Below are positions 8,988 to 18,196 of a DNA stretch of 64,000 nucleotides, piece by piece. The DNA comes from Flagellimonas nanhaiensis (lineage in GTDB: Bacteria > Bacteroidota > Bacteroidia > Flavobacteriales > Flavobacteriaceae). The position numbers and the translations under genes were made by a program. Position 1 is the stretch's first letter, and each line of letters starts with the position of its first letter. The stretch is taken from contig NZ_QTJX01000001.1 in NCBI RefSeq assembly GCF_003382275.1, forward strand, positions 124,001 to 188,000, written 5' to 3'. The notes beneath the pieces were generated by a model, which saw only the letters and a list, made by a program, of their open reading frames with translations, made no database searches and had not been told where the DNA came from.

Positions 8988-9409
8988 AAATCTTCAATCG
9001 ATGTGGGTGTATTGTCGGCCTTATAATCCAATAATTTTTTAAAGTACTTCTGCACGGCTTTGGTGTCAGACTTTACCTTGATGAAATAATGGTCTCTGTA
9101 CAAAGTGTACTGGGCAAAATCGCCCTTATAGATGTTCAGTTTGTAATAGGGAATGATCAGGCCATAGGTCTCCAATAGGGAACGAAATCGAATAATAATG
9201 CCCTTGGGCCGCATCTCAATGTTGCAGGTGTTGAGGTTGTTGTCCAAAATAAGCAAATTCTGTATCTCAATACAGGTGTCGGTAATATGGAGTTTTGGAG
9301 ACCCGATGCCTTTCATCTCCCATCGTTCTTTAAGCGTGAATGGTTTGCCAACCGTGTCATCAATCTTTTTGGTGATGTTCTTGTCGGAATAGGAGACATT
9401 CAGTAGCAT
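8984..9409 (-). CDS. Hypothetical protein, first gene of a coupled operon
   Basis: The 141-residue product has no signal peptide or membrane helix and I do not recognise a named family. It alternates short hydrophobic strands with charged turns (for example CNIEMRPKGIIIRF, LIIPYYKLNIYKGD), suggesting a small beta-rich PH-like fold, but that is a guess. It overlaps the DUF1648 gene by 4 bases and probably leads the operon. It is divergent from argS across about 100 bases. Confidence 0.75.
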   Translation of the reverse strand: MLLNVSYSDKNITKKIDDTVGKPFTLKERWEMKGIGSPKLHITDTCIEIQNLLILDNNLNTCNIEMRPKGIIIRFRSLLETYGLIIPYYKLNIYKGDFAQYTLYRDHYFIKVKSDTKAVQKYFKKLLDYKADNTPTSIEDL

Positions 9410-9485
9410 CTTTAAAATTAATTAAAATTGTGGCTACCTATTGGTCCATGCTCTTGAAATTATGTTACAAACGGCTAAAAATACG

Positions 9486-9493
9486 TAGTTTTG
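9486..9493 (+). promoter_or_regulatory. -7 element of the argS promoter
   Basis: TAGTTTTG matches TAnnTTTG exactly and ends 20 bases before the argS ATG. No well-spaced TTG -33 element is obvious. Confidence 0.45.
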
Positions 9494-9513
9494 CGGGCTG
9501 AAACGCTTTATAG

Positions 9514-11292
9514 ATGAGTTTGCAGAACGAATTGACCGAGAAAGTCATTGCAGCCGTAAAAGAACTGTACCAAGTTGATTTGCCAACGGTGGAATTCCAG
9601 CCCACCCGAAAAGATTTTGAAGGGGATATCACCGTAGTGGTTTTTCCCATGTTACGCTTTGTAAAGGGGAATCCGGTAGAAATAGGGACGCAAATCGGAA
9701 CTTATTTACAGGAACATGTGGATGAGGTTTCCAAGTTCAATGTGGTCAAGGGTTTTTTGAATGTGGTTATTGCCGATGACTATTATCTCAACTTTTTCAA
9801 TACCATTCGGAACGAGGTCAATTTTGGGTATACCAAAACGGTATCAGATGATGCAGTAATGGTGGAATACTCATCACCCAATACCAACAAACCGTTGCAC
9901 TTGGGGCATATACGGAACAATTTATTGGGGTATTCGGTTTCGGAAATCTTAAAAGCCTCCGGGAAAAAGGTATACAAGACCCAAATTATCAATGATCGGG
10001 GCATCCATATTTGTAAAAGTATGTTGGCCTGGGAAAAATTTGGAAAGGGAGAAACTCCAGAAACTTCCGGATTAAAGGGAGACCATTTGGTTGGGAAGTA
10101 TTATGTGGCTTTTGATAAGGCCTACAAAGAGCAAATTGCTGAATTTGTGGCTGGTGGAGTGCCAAAGGACCAGGCTGAAAAAGAAGCGCCAATTTTATTG
10201 GAAGCCCAAGAAATGCTCCGAAAGTGGGAAGCGGGCCATGCAGAGACCGTAGCTTTATGGAAAATGATGAACGGTTGGGTGTACGAGGGCTTTGATATCA
10301 CCTATAAAAATTTGGGGGTCGATTTTGATACGCTCTACTACGAAAGTGATACCTATCTGCTCGGTCGAGATGTGGTAAAGGATGGCTTGGATAAGGGAGT
10401 CTTCTTTAAAAAAGAAGACGGAAGTGTTTGGATCGATCTAACGGATGAAGGCCTGGACGAGAAGATTGTACTCCGTGCTGACGGAACAGCAGTTTACATG
10501 ACCCAGGATATAGGTACTGCCATTCAACGGGTGACGGATTTCCCAGACATTAATGGGATGGTCTATACGGTGGGGAATGAGCAGGATTACCATTTTAGGG
10601 TGTTGTTCTTGATTTTGAAAAAATTGGGATATACATGGGCGGAACAGTTGTATCATTTGAGCTATGGAATGGTGGATTTGCCCAGTGGAAAGATGAAGAG
10701 TAGGGAAGGAACTGTGGTGGATGCCGACGATTTGATCAAAAGCATGGAAAATACCGCTGAAGAGATTTCTAGGGAACTTGGTAAGTTGGATGGCTATTCT
10801 GAAGAGGAGAAACAACAGCTGTACCGAACTATTGGGCTTGGTGCCTTAAAATATTATATTTTAAAAGTGGATCCCAAAAAGCGGATTTTGTTCAATCCGG
10901 AGGAGTCCGTTGATTTTCAAGGAAATACAGGTCCATTTATCCAGTATACCTATGCAAGGATTCAATCCATACTTCGCAAAGCGGATTTTGATGTCTCTGC
11001 TGCACTTGATGCTGCATTTGGCCTCCATGAGAAGGAAAAAGAGCTGTTAAAACTCATCCAGCTTTTCCCGGAAACGGTTCAATTAGCTGCGGAAAACTAC
11101 AGCCCGGCCCTTATTGCCAATTATACTTATGATTTGGTGAAGGAATTCAACTCGTTTTATCAACAGGTATCCATTTTGGGCGAACCCGATGCCCAGAAGA
11201 AGCTTTTCAGGGTGCAATTGTCCAAAAAGGTTGGGGAAGTCATTCAATCCGCATTCAAGCTTTTGGGGATTGAGGTACCTGAACGAATGTAG
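9514..11292 (+). CDS. argS: Arginyl-tRNA synthetase
   Basis: This class I synthetase charges tRNA-Arg in the cytoplasm. The 592-residue length is normal. The N-terminal additional domain is followed by the HIGH-type motif in SSPNTNKPLHLGHIRNN (HLGH at 129-132). The KMSKS-equivalent appears as KMKSREGTVV, with lysine retained, and the C-terminal anticodon-binding DALR domain ends in AFKLLGIEVPERM, a typical terminus. The start ATG at 9514 gives the canonical N-terminus. It is monocistronic and divergent from the DUF1648 operon. Confidence 0.98.
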   Translation: MSLQNELTEKVIAAVKELYQVDLPTVEFQPTRKDFEGDITVVVFPMLRFVKGNPVEIGTQIGTYLQEHVDEVSKFNVVKGFLNVVIADDYYLNFFNTIRNEVNFGYTKTVSDDAVMVEYSSPNTNKPLHLGHIRNNLLGYSVSEILKASGKKVYKTQIINDRGIHICKSMLAWEKFGKGETPETSGLKGDHLVGKYYVAFDKAYKEQIAEFVAGGVPKDQAEKEAPILLEAQEMLRKWEAGHAETVALWKMMNGWVYEGFDITYKNLGVDFDTLYYESDTYLLGRDVVKDGLDKGVFFKKEDGSVWIDLTDEGLDEKIVLRADGTAVYMTQDIGTAIQRVTDFPDINGMVYTVGNEQDYHFRVLFLILKKLGYTWAEQLYHLSYGMVDLPSGKMKSREGTVVDADDLIKSMENTAEEISRELGKLDGYSEEEKQQLYRTIGLGALKYYILKVDPKKRILFNPEESVDFQGNTGPFIQYTYARIQSILRKADFDVSAALDAAFGLHEKEKELLKLIQLFPETVQLAAENYSPALIANYTYDLVKEFNSFYQQVSILGEPDAQKKLFRVQLSKKVGEVIQSAFKLLGIEVPERM

Positions 11293-11338
11293 GTTTGTGA
11301 GATTTATTGGTCTTAGGCCTAGTTCCAGTTTTTAGCGA

Positions 11339-11346
11339 TAATTTTG
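11339..11346 (+). promoter_or_regulatory. -7 element before the PI-PLC-like gene
   Basis: TAATTTTG matches TAnnTTTG exactly, 20 bases before the ATG at 11367. It suggests the gene is transcribed separately from argS. Confidence 0.4.
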
Positions 11347-11366
11347 TTGTGGAACGTTGATAAAAT

Positions 11367-12134
11367 ATGCGGCAAATGACCAAGGTTAAACTAGTTTTTA
11401 TAATGTGTTTTGTAGGGTTTTTATCGATTAAAGCCCAAGAAGAGATAAAAATCCACTCCCATAACGATTACCATCAGCGGATACCTTTTTGGGATGCATT
11501 TACCTCGGGTGCCAAATCCATTGAGGCAGATATCATCCTAAAGGATGGGGAATTGTTTGTGGCGCATGAAGAGAAGAGTATAGCACTTGGCCAAACTTTG
11601 GAGCCCATGTATCTTTTACCCTTACAAAGGGCCAAACAGCTTTACGGAGAGGAACAATTGGAGTTTCAGTTAATGTTGGACGTCAAAACTGATGCCTATA
11701 AAACACTGGATGCCATTGTGATGCTTCTGGATCAATATCTCCGCTATTTAAAACCCTACAACCAAACCGGCGTTTCCATCGTCATTTCGGGCAATCGACC
11801 AAAGGAGGTAGATTATGACAACTACCCAGAACATATCCAATTTGATTGTCAGAATATTTTAACGATGCCACAGGACAAATGGGACAAGGTTGCCATGATC
11901 AGCATCAATTTCAAAAAACTCTCTAATTGGAACGGGGAGGGTGAACCAAAAAATCTGGAAAAGGTTAAAGAGTTTATCGATTCTGCCAAAAAGTTTGGCA
12001 AGCCAATCCGTTTTTGGGGAACCCCTGACACAGAAGGTTCTTGGAAAACTTTAATTGATTTGGGGATTGACTTTATTGGTACGGACGATCCGTTAGCTGC
12101 CAACTCTTTTATAAAAACTAAAAACTCACCCTAA
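11367..12134 (+). CDS. Secreted PI-PLC/GDPD-like phosphodiesterase family protein
   Basis: The 255-residue protein has a signal peptide (to about KAQ-26) and then a PLC-like TIM-barrel phosphodiesterase domain. The motif HSHNDY right after the signal peptide and the later EADIILKDGELFVAHE match the AIM6/glycerophosphodiester-phosphodiesterase-like group, where these histidine, glutamate and aspartate residues bind the metal. The barrel ends with IDFIGTDDP. It probably acts in the periplasm on a phosphodiester or inositol-type lipid head group; the substrate is unknown. Its 3' end overlaps the convergent TonB receptor gene by 17 bases. Confidence 0.8.
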   Translation: MRQMTKVKLVFIMCFVGFLSIKAQEEIKIHSHNDYHQRIPFWDAFTSGAKSIEADIILKDGELFVAHEEKSIALGQTLEPMYLLPLQRAKQLYGEEQLEFQLMLDVKTDAYKTLDAIVMLLDQYLRYLKPYNQTGVSIVISGNRPKEVDYDNYPEHIQFDCQNILTMPQDKWDKVAMISINFKKLSNWNGEGEPKNLEKVKEFIDSAKKFGKPIRFWGTPDTEGSWKTLIDLGIDFIGTDDPLAANSFIKTKNSP

Positions 12135-14685
12135 AGCTTACATTAGGGGTAAGGCCAAGAGAAATACTCTCCACGGTTTCAATTTCGTCATCTTCGTTAA
12201 CGCGGTAGTATTTGTTTAAGCTGTTCTTTCTGTTGGTCATGTTGATCAAAGAAATTCCGGCATTGGCTTTTACACCGCGACTGAGATTGAATTTGTAAAT
12301 GGCAGAGGCATCCGCACGGAAATAATCATCCAATCGACTGCTGTTGGGAGATTTGTAGTTTATCCTTGTGGGAAAGACCGAAGTATCCAAGCCTTCGTCG
12401 CCATCCAATGGCTCTGTAAAGGGTTTTCCCGTGCGGTAATTGATTCCCAAACTCAGTTTTAGATTCTTATAATTATAGGTTCCGGCAAAGGTGATGGTAT
12501 GTCTAATATCCAGATTATTGGGAAAACTGTTGGGTACTATGGAATCAAAATTGTAATCATTCTTATTGTAAGTGTAGCTCAACCAAGTACTGTAGTTGTC
12601 TCCTCTTTTATTGATTAAAAACTCCAATCCCTTTACATCATAGCTGCCAATTTCTCCATTGAACTGATTTTGGTTTTGAAAACCTTGGGTACGAGTACTT
12701 ATTCCGTCCACATTTTTATAAAAACCTTCTAGCCCTAAGTAAAAGTTGTTCTTTTCATAGTTGAAACCGACGGAGCCTTGTTTACTCTTGGTAATAGGAA
12801 GGTTATTGTCATCGGATAAGGTCCAACGGCGTTTCTCTATGCCCAGGAAGTTCTGTTCCAAGTCTATGACCTGATTGGTGGTCTGACTTTTGAATTCCCC
12901 TAAAAACTCCATCCTAAGGTAATTGGCCAATTTAAAATTGAGGTTTATACGAGGTTCAACCAATAATTCTGAAAAGGTATTCAGGTTTTCCACAAAATTG
13001 ACGCGTGCGCCAGCCATGGCAATGAATTTGTTTTCCTGGGAATGAAAATTGATTCCGGAGTATGGGGCGTGAATTCGGATTACCCCTTTGGTATTGGTAT
13101 CAAAACTAGGTAGGGTTACAAAGGCCCTGTTTACAATACCAGTTTCAATGTATTGGAATCCGTTGGCCCATTCCAATTGCTCAGAAAGTTCATACTGAGA
13201 GTGCAATTTCACCGCTCTTTCATCCACAATGTTCTTTTGGTCCAACTGCTGCACTTGATTGCTAAAAATACTTTGGGCATCCAAATTGTATCGGGAATAG
13301 TACACGTTTAGATGTGTGGAAAGCCTATCTGTCCATTGGCTCTGTAACTGTCCCCCAACTGAAAGATTGGTCTGATCTAAAATACTATTAGTGGTTTCAA
13401 GGGTCTCTGTATTGGTCTCAACATAATCAAGACTGTTCGCTATAGTAATAAAGTTCAACCTCAACTTGTGGAAATCATTGATGTCGTAAAGTAGTTTTCC
13501 GGTAAAATCGTAAAAGAAGAAATTTTCCTCTCGGTCGATATCATCGTCAACAGAAACATTATTTTGATTGGTGACTTCACTATCCTGAAAGGCCCGGTCA
13601 AAAAACTGGTTGTAGGTTGGGGTGTTCAAAAAATCGGTAGATGAACGCCTTGCTGAAAACTGAAATCCAATTTTATGGGTAATGGGGATTTGACCGTAGA
13701 GATCACCACTTATCAAATTAAGACCGGCCCCGCCAGAGAAATAATCGGGGATTTCATTGTTGGTCTCCATTTGGATTACACTGCTAACACCATCACCAAA
13801 AGCTGGGGGAGTACCGTTTTTAATTACAGTTACTTTATCCGTTAAATAAGGATTGAAGGCAGATATCAATCCAAAGAAATGACCAGATTGATACATTTTT
13901 ATGCCATTCCAAAGAATAAGGTTTTGGTCATTGGTACCTCCTCGCACATTGATGTCAGACACGGTTTCATCAATACTTTTAATACCCGGAAGAGCTTGTA
14001 CCGTTTGTAGGATATCGGGTTCAATGAGTCCTGGAAGAATACCGAAATCGGCAGTGTTCAAAGTGATACTGGCATCTGTTTCCTTGATGATGCCTGTTGT
14101 AAGGAATTGGTAAACGATTACCTCGTTCAATTGTTCATAGTGTTGCGCCAAAAGAATTTTAGGACATCCACCTTGTTTGAGCAAATCTTCAACGTTGATA
14201 TATTTGGTCAGATAGCCCAAATATCTAATTTTTAAAGAGGCATCTCTTGGAACATCAGTAAGTCTAAACGAACCATTGGATTCAGTTATCTGCGCTACGT
14301 TGGAGCCCAAGACCTCTATTGTTGCTCCCGAAACCGTGTTTTCTGCAAAATTATCAAGTACACTCCCACATAAGGTTATAAGAGTACTTTTGGTGATTGC
14401 ATAGTAGCGATCGTTGAGTTTTTCCGTTTCTAATTGGAATTGGGTCTCTATGTAATTGAGGATATCATCAAGGTTTACCAAATTATTTGGTACGTTCACG
14501 GAAATATCCTCCAAATCTTCATTGAGGTATGAAAATTTAATATTGAACGTGTTCTCTAAGTCCTTGATGTAGGAAACCAAAGGCGTAGCCGATTTCTGTT
14601 CTTCCTGAGCCAGAACGGGACAGAAAACTAGCAACAGAAATACTGAAGAAAGACCTATAAAGCTATTGCGTAGCGTTTCCAGCAT
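12118..14685 (-). CDS. TonB-dependent receptor with N-terminal STN signalling domain
   Basis: This is a roughly 855-residue outer-membrane receptor. After the signal peptide comes an STN-like domain (about 30-105; PLVSYIKDLENTFNIKFSY), a carboxypeptidase-regulatory-like domain (about 110-190; GSVLDNFAENTVSGATIEV), a plug (INVRGGTNDQNLILWNGI) and a 22-strand-type barrel ending in aromatic-rich VSFRVSF. STN receptors talk to an anti-sigma FecR protein, and here fecR and an ECF sigma gene lie directly upstream on the same strand, overlapping this gene by 23 bases. Start candidates are 14697 and 14685; a GTG further up is less likely. No SusD partner is adjacent, so the ligand is more likely a small chelate, peptide or protein than a glycan. 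Confidence 0.9.
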   Translation of the reverse strand: MLETLRNSFIGLSSVFLLLVFCPVLAQEEQKSATPLVSYIKDLENTFNIKFSYLNEDLEDISVNVPNNLVNLDDILNYIETQFQLETEKLNDRYYAITKSTLITLCGSVLDNFAENTVSGATIEVLGSNVAQITESNGSFRLTDVPRDASLKIRYLGYLTKYINVEDLLKQGGCPKILLAQHYEQLNEVIVYQFLTTGIIKETDASITLNTADFGILPGLIEPDILQTVQALPGIKSIDETVSDINVRGGTNDQNLILWNGIKMYQSGHFFGLISAFNPYLTDKVTVIKNGTPPAFGDGVSSVIQMETNNEIPDYFSGGAGLNLISGDLYGQIPITHKIGFQFSARRSSTDFLNTPTYNQFFDRAFQDSEVTNQNNVSVDDDIDREENFFFYDFTGKLLYDINDFHKLRLNFITIANSLDYVETNTETLETTNSILDQTNLSVGGQLQSQWTDRLSTHLNVYYSRYNLDAQSIFSNQVQQLDQKNIVDERAVKLHSQYELSEQLEWANGFQYIETGIVNRAFVTLPSFDTNTKGVIRIHAPYSGINFHSQENKFIAMAGARVNFVENLNTFSELLVEPRINLNFKLANYLRMEFLGEFKSQTTNQVIDLEQNFLGIEKRRWTLSDDNNLPITKSKQGSVGFNYEKNNFYLGLEGFYKNVDGISTRTQGFQNQNQFNGEIGSYDVKGLEFLINKRGDNYSTWLSYTYNKNDYNFDSIVPNSFPNNLDIRHTITFAGTYNYKNLKLSLGINYRTGKPFTEPLDGDEGLDTSVFPTRINYKSPNSSRLDDYFRADASAIYKFNLSRGVKANAGISLINMTNRKNSLNKYYRVNEDDEIETVESISLGLTPNVSFRVSF

Positions 14686-15577
14686 AGAAAAGCACATTAT
14701 CACCCTCTTTTTTATAACGAATTTTAGATGGGGTGCTTATACTTTTTAACGCCATATTTAGGTCTGTGTTGCTAAAAGTACCTGTAAAAAGTAAATCTGT
14801 GTTTACATTTTCGGTTTTTACGTTAATGTTGTATTGTCTTTCCAATTCTGAAAGCACATAACCCAGAGGAATGCTCTCAAAGCTACTTTCGTTGTTCATC
14901 CAGGTAGGCTGTGCAGTGCTGAGCTTTGTAGAATTGGCGATTTTACCATTTACGACCACAAATGAACTGCCCGCAGGAAGTTTGGTCTCCGTGTTGTTGT
15001 GGGTTACACTGACCAGACCTTCGTAACAAGTCACTTCAAAGAATCCTTCTCTGTTCTCCACATTGAATTGGGTCCCTAAAACGGTAACTGTTCCATGGTC
15101 TGTAGATACTGTGAACTTTTTTCCTTTGGCCACTTTAAAGAAAGCCTCACCTTCTAAGGAAACATTACGTTTTGTATCCCAGTCCTTTTTACTGAAGGAT
15201 ACCTTTGTGCCAGCGTTAAGGAAAATCTCGGAATTATCCGGTAGTGTTACTTCTGAGTGTTCTGCAAATCCTGTGATTACCGATTCGTCGAGAGTGCTTA
15301 CATAGAAATAAGAACCAGCAAGCAATACGGCAATAACAGCAGCTACCCTCAAAAACTTCTTGAAAGGGTTAAGGGTAATAACCTTGGGAGCTTTGCCAAT
15401 GTGGTCTTCCTTCAGGGTTTGAAGGGCACTGTCCACATTAAACTCAGGAGCCTTCAACGTACCTGAAACCTCCTTTAGCTTTTGGTATGAAGCATATTCG
15501 TCGGACTTTTTAAATTCCGCAAGTTCAGCTTCTGAAAGTTCTCCGCTAAGCCATTTTGCCAAGTAATTTTCTTGCAT
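14663..15577 (-). CDS. FecR-family anti-sigma factor
   Basis: A 304-residue inner-membrane signalling protein. The N-terminal cytoplasmic part (about 1-85) would hold the ECF sigma factor, a single membrane helix follows (VAAVIAVLLAGSYFYVS, about 92-108), then a periplasmic FecR domain with SEVTLPDNSEIFLNAGTKVSF and the C-terminal DUF4974/STN-like domain (LGYVLSELERQYNINVKTEN). It lies between the ECF sigma and the STN receptor, the standard order for fecIRA-type cell-surface signalling in Bacteroidota. Its end overlaps the receptor start, suggesting coupled translation. Confidence 0.93.
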   Translation of the reverse strand: MQENYLAKWLSGELSEAELAEFKKSDEYASYQKLKEVSGTLKAPEFNVDSALQTLKEDHIGKAPKVITLNPFKKFLRVAAVIAVLLAGSYFYVSTLDESVITGFAEHSEVTLPDNSEIFLNAGTKVSFSKKDWDTKRNVSLEGEAFFKVAKGKKFTVSTDHGTVTVLGTQFNVENREGFFEVTCYEGLVSVTHNNTETKLPAGSSFVVVNGKIANSTKLSTAQPTWMNNESSFESIPLGYVLSELERQYNINVKTENVNTDLLFTGTFSNTDLNMALKSISTPSKIRYKKEGDNVLFYAGNATQ

Positions 15578-15721
15578 GATTTCTATGCTTTACAACTTTA
15601 TAACAATCAATCTAAATAAAACCCTACTTTTCAATTAACAGTTTTCAGTTATCAATAAATAGTTGTAGGTCGTTTCCCGTTTGATATTTCCTCTTGATAA
15701 TTGTCAATTGTTCATTGAATA

Positions 15722-16219
15722 TCATATCCCATCAATTTGCTCCCTTAAAGATTTTAGGGCCAAATGCATTCGCTTTTCTATGGCCTTTACACTTACTCCT
15801 TCCATTTCTGCAATTTCCGCATATTTTTTTCCATCTATCCTGTTCAACAAAAAAGTGGTTCTTTGGTTTTCAGGCAATGCATTTAGTGCTCGGTCTAATT
15901 TTTCCTGATATTCTTTTTCTTCCATCAAGAACTCGGGGGACTCATTGGTACGGTCATTGGCCCCTTTGGCATATTTTAATCTGACCTTTTCGGCCTTGAT
16001 TACATTAAGGTATAGATTGTTGGCCACAGTATATACATAAGACTTTGCCTTTTCAGGGGTAACCTTGGCGCAATTCTCCCAAAGTTTTACAAAAGCTTCC
16101 TGAACGGCATCATGGGCTTTTTCCTCATTACCAAACTTATAATATATATAGTTGAATATCGTTTTGGAATTGGCCTTAAAGATGGAACTGAAGATTTGAT
16201 CTTCACAGACATTGTTCAT
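15722..16219 (-). CDS. ECF RNA polymerase sigma factor (FecI-like)
   Basis: A 165-residue sigma-70 factor of the Bacteroidota FecI-like group. Region 2 is visible at about 8-75 (IFNYIYYKFGNEEKAHDAVQ, then TVANNLYLNVIK) and region 4 at about 105-160 (ALPENQRTTFLLNRIDGKKYAEIAEMEG), including the helix-turn-helix. It should direct transcription of its own operon or nearby targets when the STN receptor relays ligand binding through FecR. A TATCTTTG -7 element lies 22 bases upstream. The large acidic lipoprotein gene at 16334 is divergent from it. Confidence 0.95.
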   Translation of the reverse strand: MNNVCEDQIFSSIFKANSKTIFNYIYYKFGNEEKAHDAVQEAFVKLWENCAKVTPEKAKSYVYTVANNLYLNVIKAEKVRLKYAKGANDRTNESPEFLMEEKEYQEKLDRALNALPENQRTTFLLNRIDGKKYAEIAEMEGVSVKAIEKRMHLALKSLREQIDGI

Positions 16220-16240
16220 GTGGGCTGGATTGTTCTATTT

Positions 16241-16248
16241 CAAAGATA
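16241..16248 (-). promoter_or_regulatory. -7 element of the ECF sigma gene
   Basis: The minus strand reads TATCTTTG, an exact TAnnTTTG match, 22 bases before the ATG at 16219. No clear TTG lies at the right distance. Confidence 0.45.
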
Positions 16249-16333
16249 TTTTAAAAAAAATTAAGATAAAGTAGGGTTTTCTTTAAGAGAGTTGTTTTAA
16301 GAATGAATTTTAACCCCATAATCCAAATTCGTT

Positions 16334-18094
16334 ATGAAAAAGTTATTGAATAGCCTGTTGTACGTCAGCTTGGTTACTTTGGCATTGAATTTTACCGCAT
16401 GCCAATCAGAGTTTGAAGAAATCAACGGCAGTAACGACCAAGAAACTATTAAAGCTAATTCTTCTACGGCTGCATTGATTGAAAAAACATCTTCCAATGA
16501 TGGTTCTTATGATAATATCGTTGATGGAGCGAGCTGTTTTGCAGTTCAGTTCCCTTATACGGTTGAAGTCAATGGAATTGAAATCACCATAGATTCTAGA
16601 GAAGATCTAGACACCATAGAAGATATTTTTGATGAGTTGGATGACGATGAAGATATCCTTGATATCCTTTTTCCAATCACCATCACTCTGGCCGATTTCA
16701 CAGAAATTGTAATTGAGAACAAAGAGCAGTTACTAGAAATGGCCGAAGATTGCCTTGAAGGAGGAGATGATGACGATATAGAATGTATCGATTTTGTATA
16801 CCCTATCACAGTTTACACGTTTGATATCAACGAGCAACAAACAGGTGAGGTAAAAATTGAAAGCGATGAGCAGTTGAGAAAATTCTTTGATGAATTGGAA
16901 GACGATGACCTTATCAGCTTGGATTTCCCGTTGACCTTGAAAAAGTATGACGGTACAGAAGTTGTTGTAAACAGCAATGCCGAATTGGCCATGGCCCTTG
17001 AAGGTGCAAAAGATGAGTGTGATGAAGATGATGACGATGACTACAACGACGATGACTTTGATGAAGAAAGATTTGATTTTTGTTTGACCGAATGCCCATG
17101 GGAAGTTCGTGAAGTTGTTCGTGACAATGTTAACAACACTGACCAGTATTTGGAATATATAATGGTCTTTTCCGAAGATGGGGGAGTTACCGTCAAGGAC
17201 AGGGAAGGAAATATCCTTAACGGAACATGGAGCTCTAGTTTTACTGATCATGGTCCGCTATTGACCTTGGAGTTTGATACCTTGGTTGACTTTAACCTAG
17301 AGTGGCTGGTTTATGAAATTGGTGACCATACCATAAAACTATATGCTGAAAACGGTAACAAAATAATCCTTAAGCAACTTTGCGAAGATGATGATGAAGT
17401 TGACCCAAATACGTTGAGAGAAATTCTTAAAGAGTGTGAGTGGATCATCAAAAAAGTGAAGAACCAAGGAGAAGAGATTGAAAGACTTATAGGATATGAG
17501 TTCAAGTTCTTGCCAGAAGGTGTAGTTACCCTAAGTAACGGAATCATTACTTCTGAAGGTACTTGGGAGATAGGAATGAACGATAATATGGTGTTATCCT
17601 TGATGATAACCATGGGCGATGAACCTGGAGTAAGCTTTGAATGGCCGCTTAGACATTTGGATGATAATAGGTTGAAATTTGAAGTAGAAGAAATAGATTA
17701 TGAGCTTATTCTATTGAGAGTTTGTGATGATAGTGCCAACGATGGAGATGTGCCGGAAATCAGAAATATTATGATGGGTGGACCATGGAACGTGGCCCTA
17801 TACCAAGAAGGTGAAGTAGATATGACCGATGAGTTTAACAATATGGACTTTAACTTCTCCACAATGCACCAAGTTGAGGTGTCTGTGAACGATGACCCAA
17901 TCATCGCAGGTCTTTGGAGAATATTGAGGGACTCGGACGAAGGTCTTAAGTTCTATCTAAACTTTGACAGTGAAGACATCTTTGGAGAATTGACCGAGGA
18001 TTGGAAAATCGTTGAGGTCTCAGCTTCAAGAATTGAGTTGAGGGACGAGAGCGATGACGGATCTCTTGAAATCTTGGTCTTCGAAAAACCATAA
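16334..18094 (+). CDS. Large acidic repeat lipoprotein of unknown function
   Basis: The 586-residue product has a lipoprotein signal peptide with the lipobox cysteine at 23 (LNFTAC). Two repeat families follow. Residues about 72-245 hold four copies of an approximately 42-residue unit built as FP-[YIL]-T-[VIL] ... EI-x-I-x-S/N-x-E-[QD]-L, each ending in an Asp/Glu run. Residues about 250-586 hold three lipocalin-like modules of about 115 residues (G-T-W strands, for example LNGTWSS, SEGTWEIG, AGLWRIL). The Asp runs suggest calcium binding. It is divergent from an ECF sigma/FecR/STN-receptor operon and ends at a strong terminator. I do not recognise a named family; a surface-exposed partner or target of the signalling module is inferred only from position. 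Confidence 0.8.
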   Translation: MKKLLNSLLYVSLVTLALNFTACQSEFEEINGSNDQETIKANSSTAALIEKTSSNDGSYDNIVDGASCFAVQFPYTVEVNGIEITIDSREDLDTIEDIFDELDDDEDILDILFPITITLADFTEIVIENKEQLLEMAEDCLEGGDDDDIECIDFVYPITVYTFDINEQQTGEVKIESDEQLRKFFDELEDDDLISLDFPLTLKKYDGTEVVVNSNAELAMALEGAKDECDEDDDDDYNDDDFDEERFDFCLTECPWEVREVVRDNVNNTDQYLEYIMVFSEDGGVTVKDREGNILNGTWSSSFTDHGPLLTLEFDTLVDFNLEWLVYEIGDHTIKLYAENGNKIILKQLCEDDDEVDPNTLREILKECEWIIKKVKNQGEEIERLIGYEFKFLPEGVVTLSNGIITSEGTWEIGMNDNMVLSLMITMGDEPGVSFEWPLRHLDDNRLKFEVEEIDYELILLRVCDDSANDGDVPEIRNIMMGGPWNVALYQEGEVDMTDEFNNMDFNFSTMHQVEVSVNDDPIIAGLWRILRDSDEGLKFYLNFDSEDIFGELTEDWKIVEVSASRIELRDESDDGSLEILVFEKP

Positions 18095-18116
18095 AGTTTT
18101 CCCCAATTTTTTTATG

Positions 18117-18154
18117 AAAAGGACGGCTCTCCCCAAAGCCGTCCTTTTCCTTTT
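18117..18154 (+). terminator. Strong rho-independent terminator
   Basis: A 12-bp perfect stem (AAAAGGACGGCT / AGCCGTCCTTTT) with an 8-base loop and a following CCTTTT tract, 22 bases after the acidic lipoprotein stop. Confidence 0.9.
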
Positions 18155-18162
18155 ATTATTAT

Positions 18163-18170
18163 TAAATTTG
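18163..18170 (+). promoter_or_regulatory. -7 element of the ffh promoter
   Basis: TAAATTTG matches TAnnTTTG exactly, 26 bases before the ffh ATG. It lies just past the preceding terminator, and the -33 position falls inside the terminator stem. Confidence 0.45.
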
Positions 18171-18196
18171 TCTTCTTTTAAAATGAAGGGAGAACC

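Noticed and set aside
16334..18094. Frameshift or low-complexity artefact in the Asp-rich gene
   Set aside because: The frame stays open for 586 codons with regular repeats and a lipobox; the Asp runs recur at unit ends.
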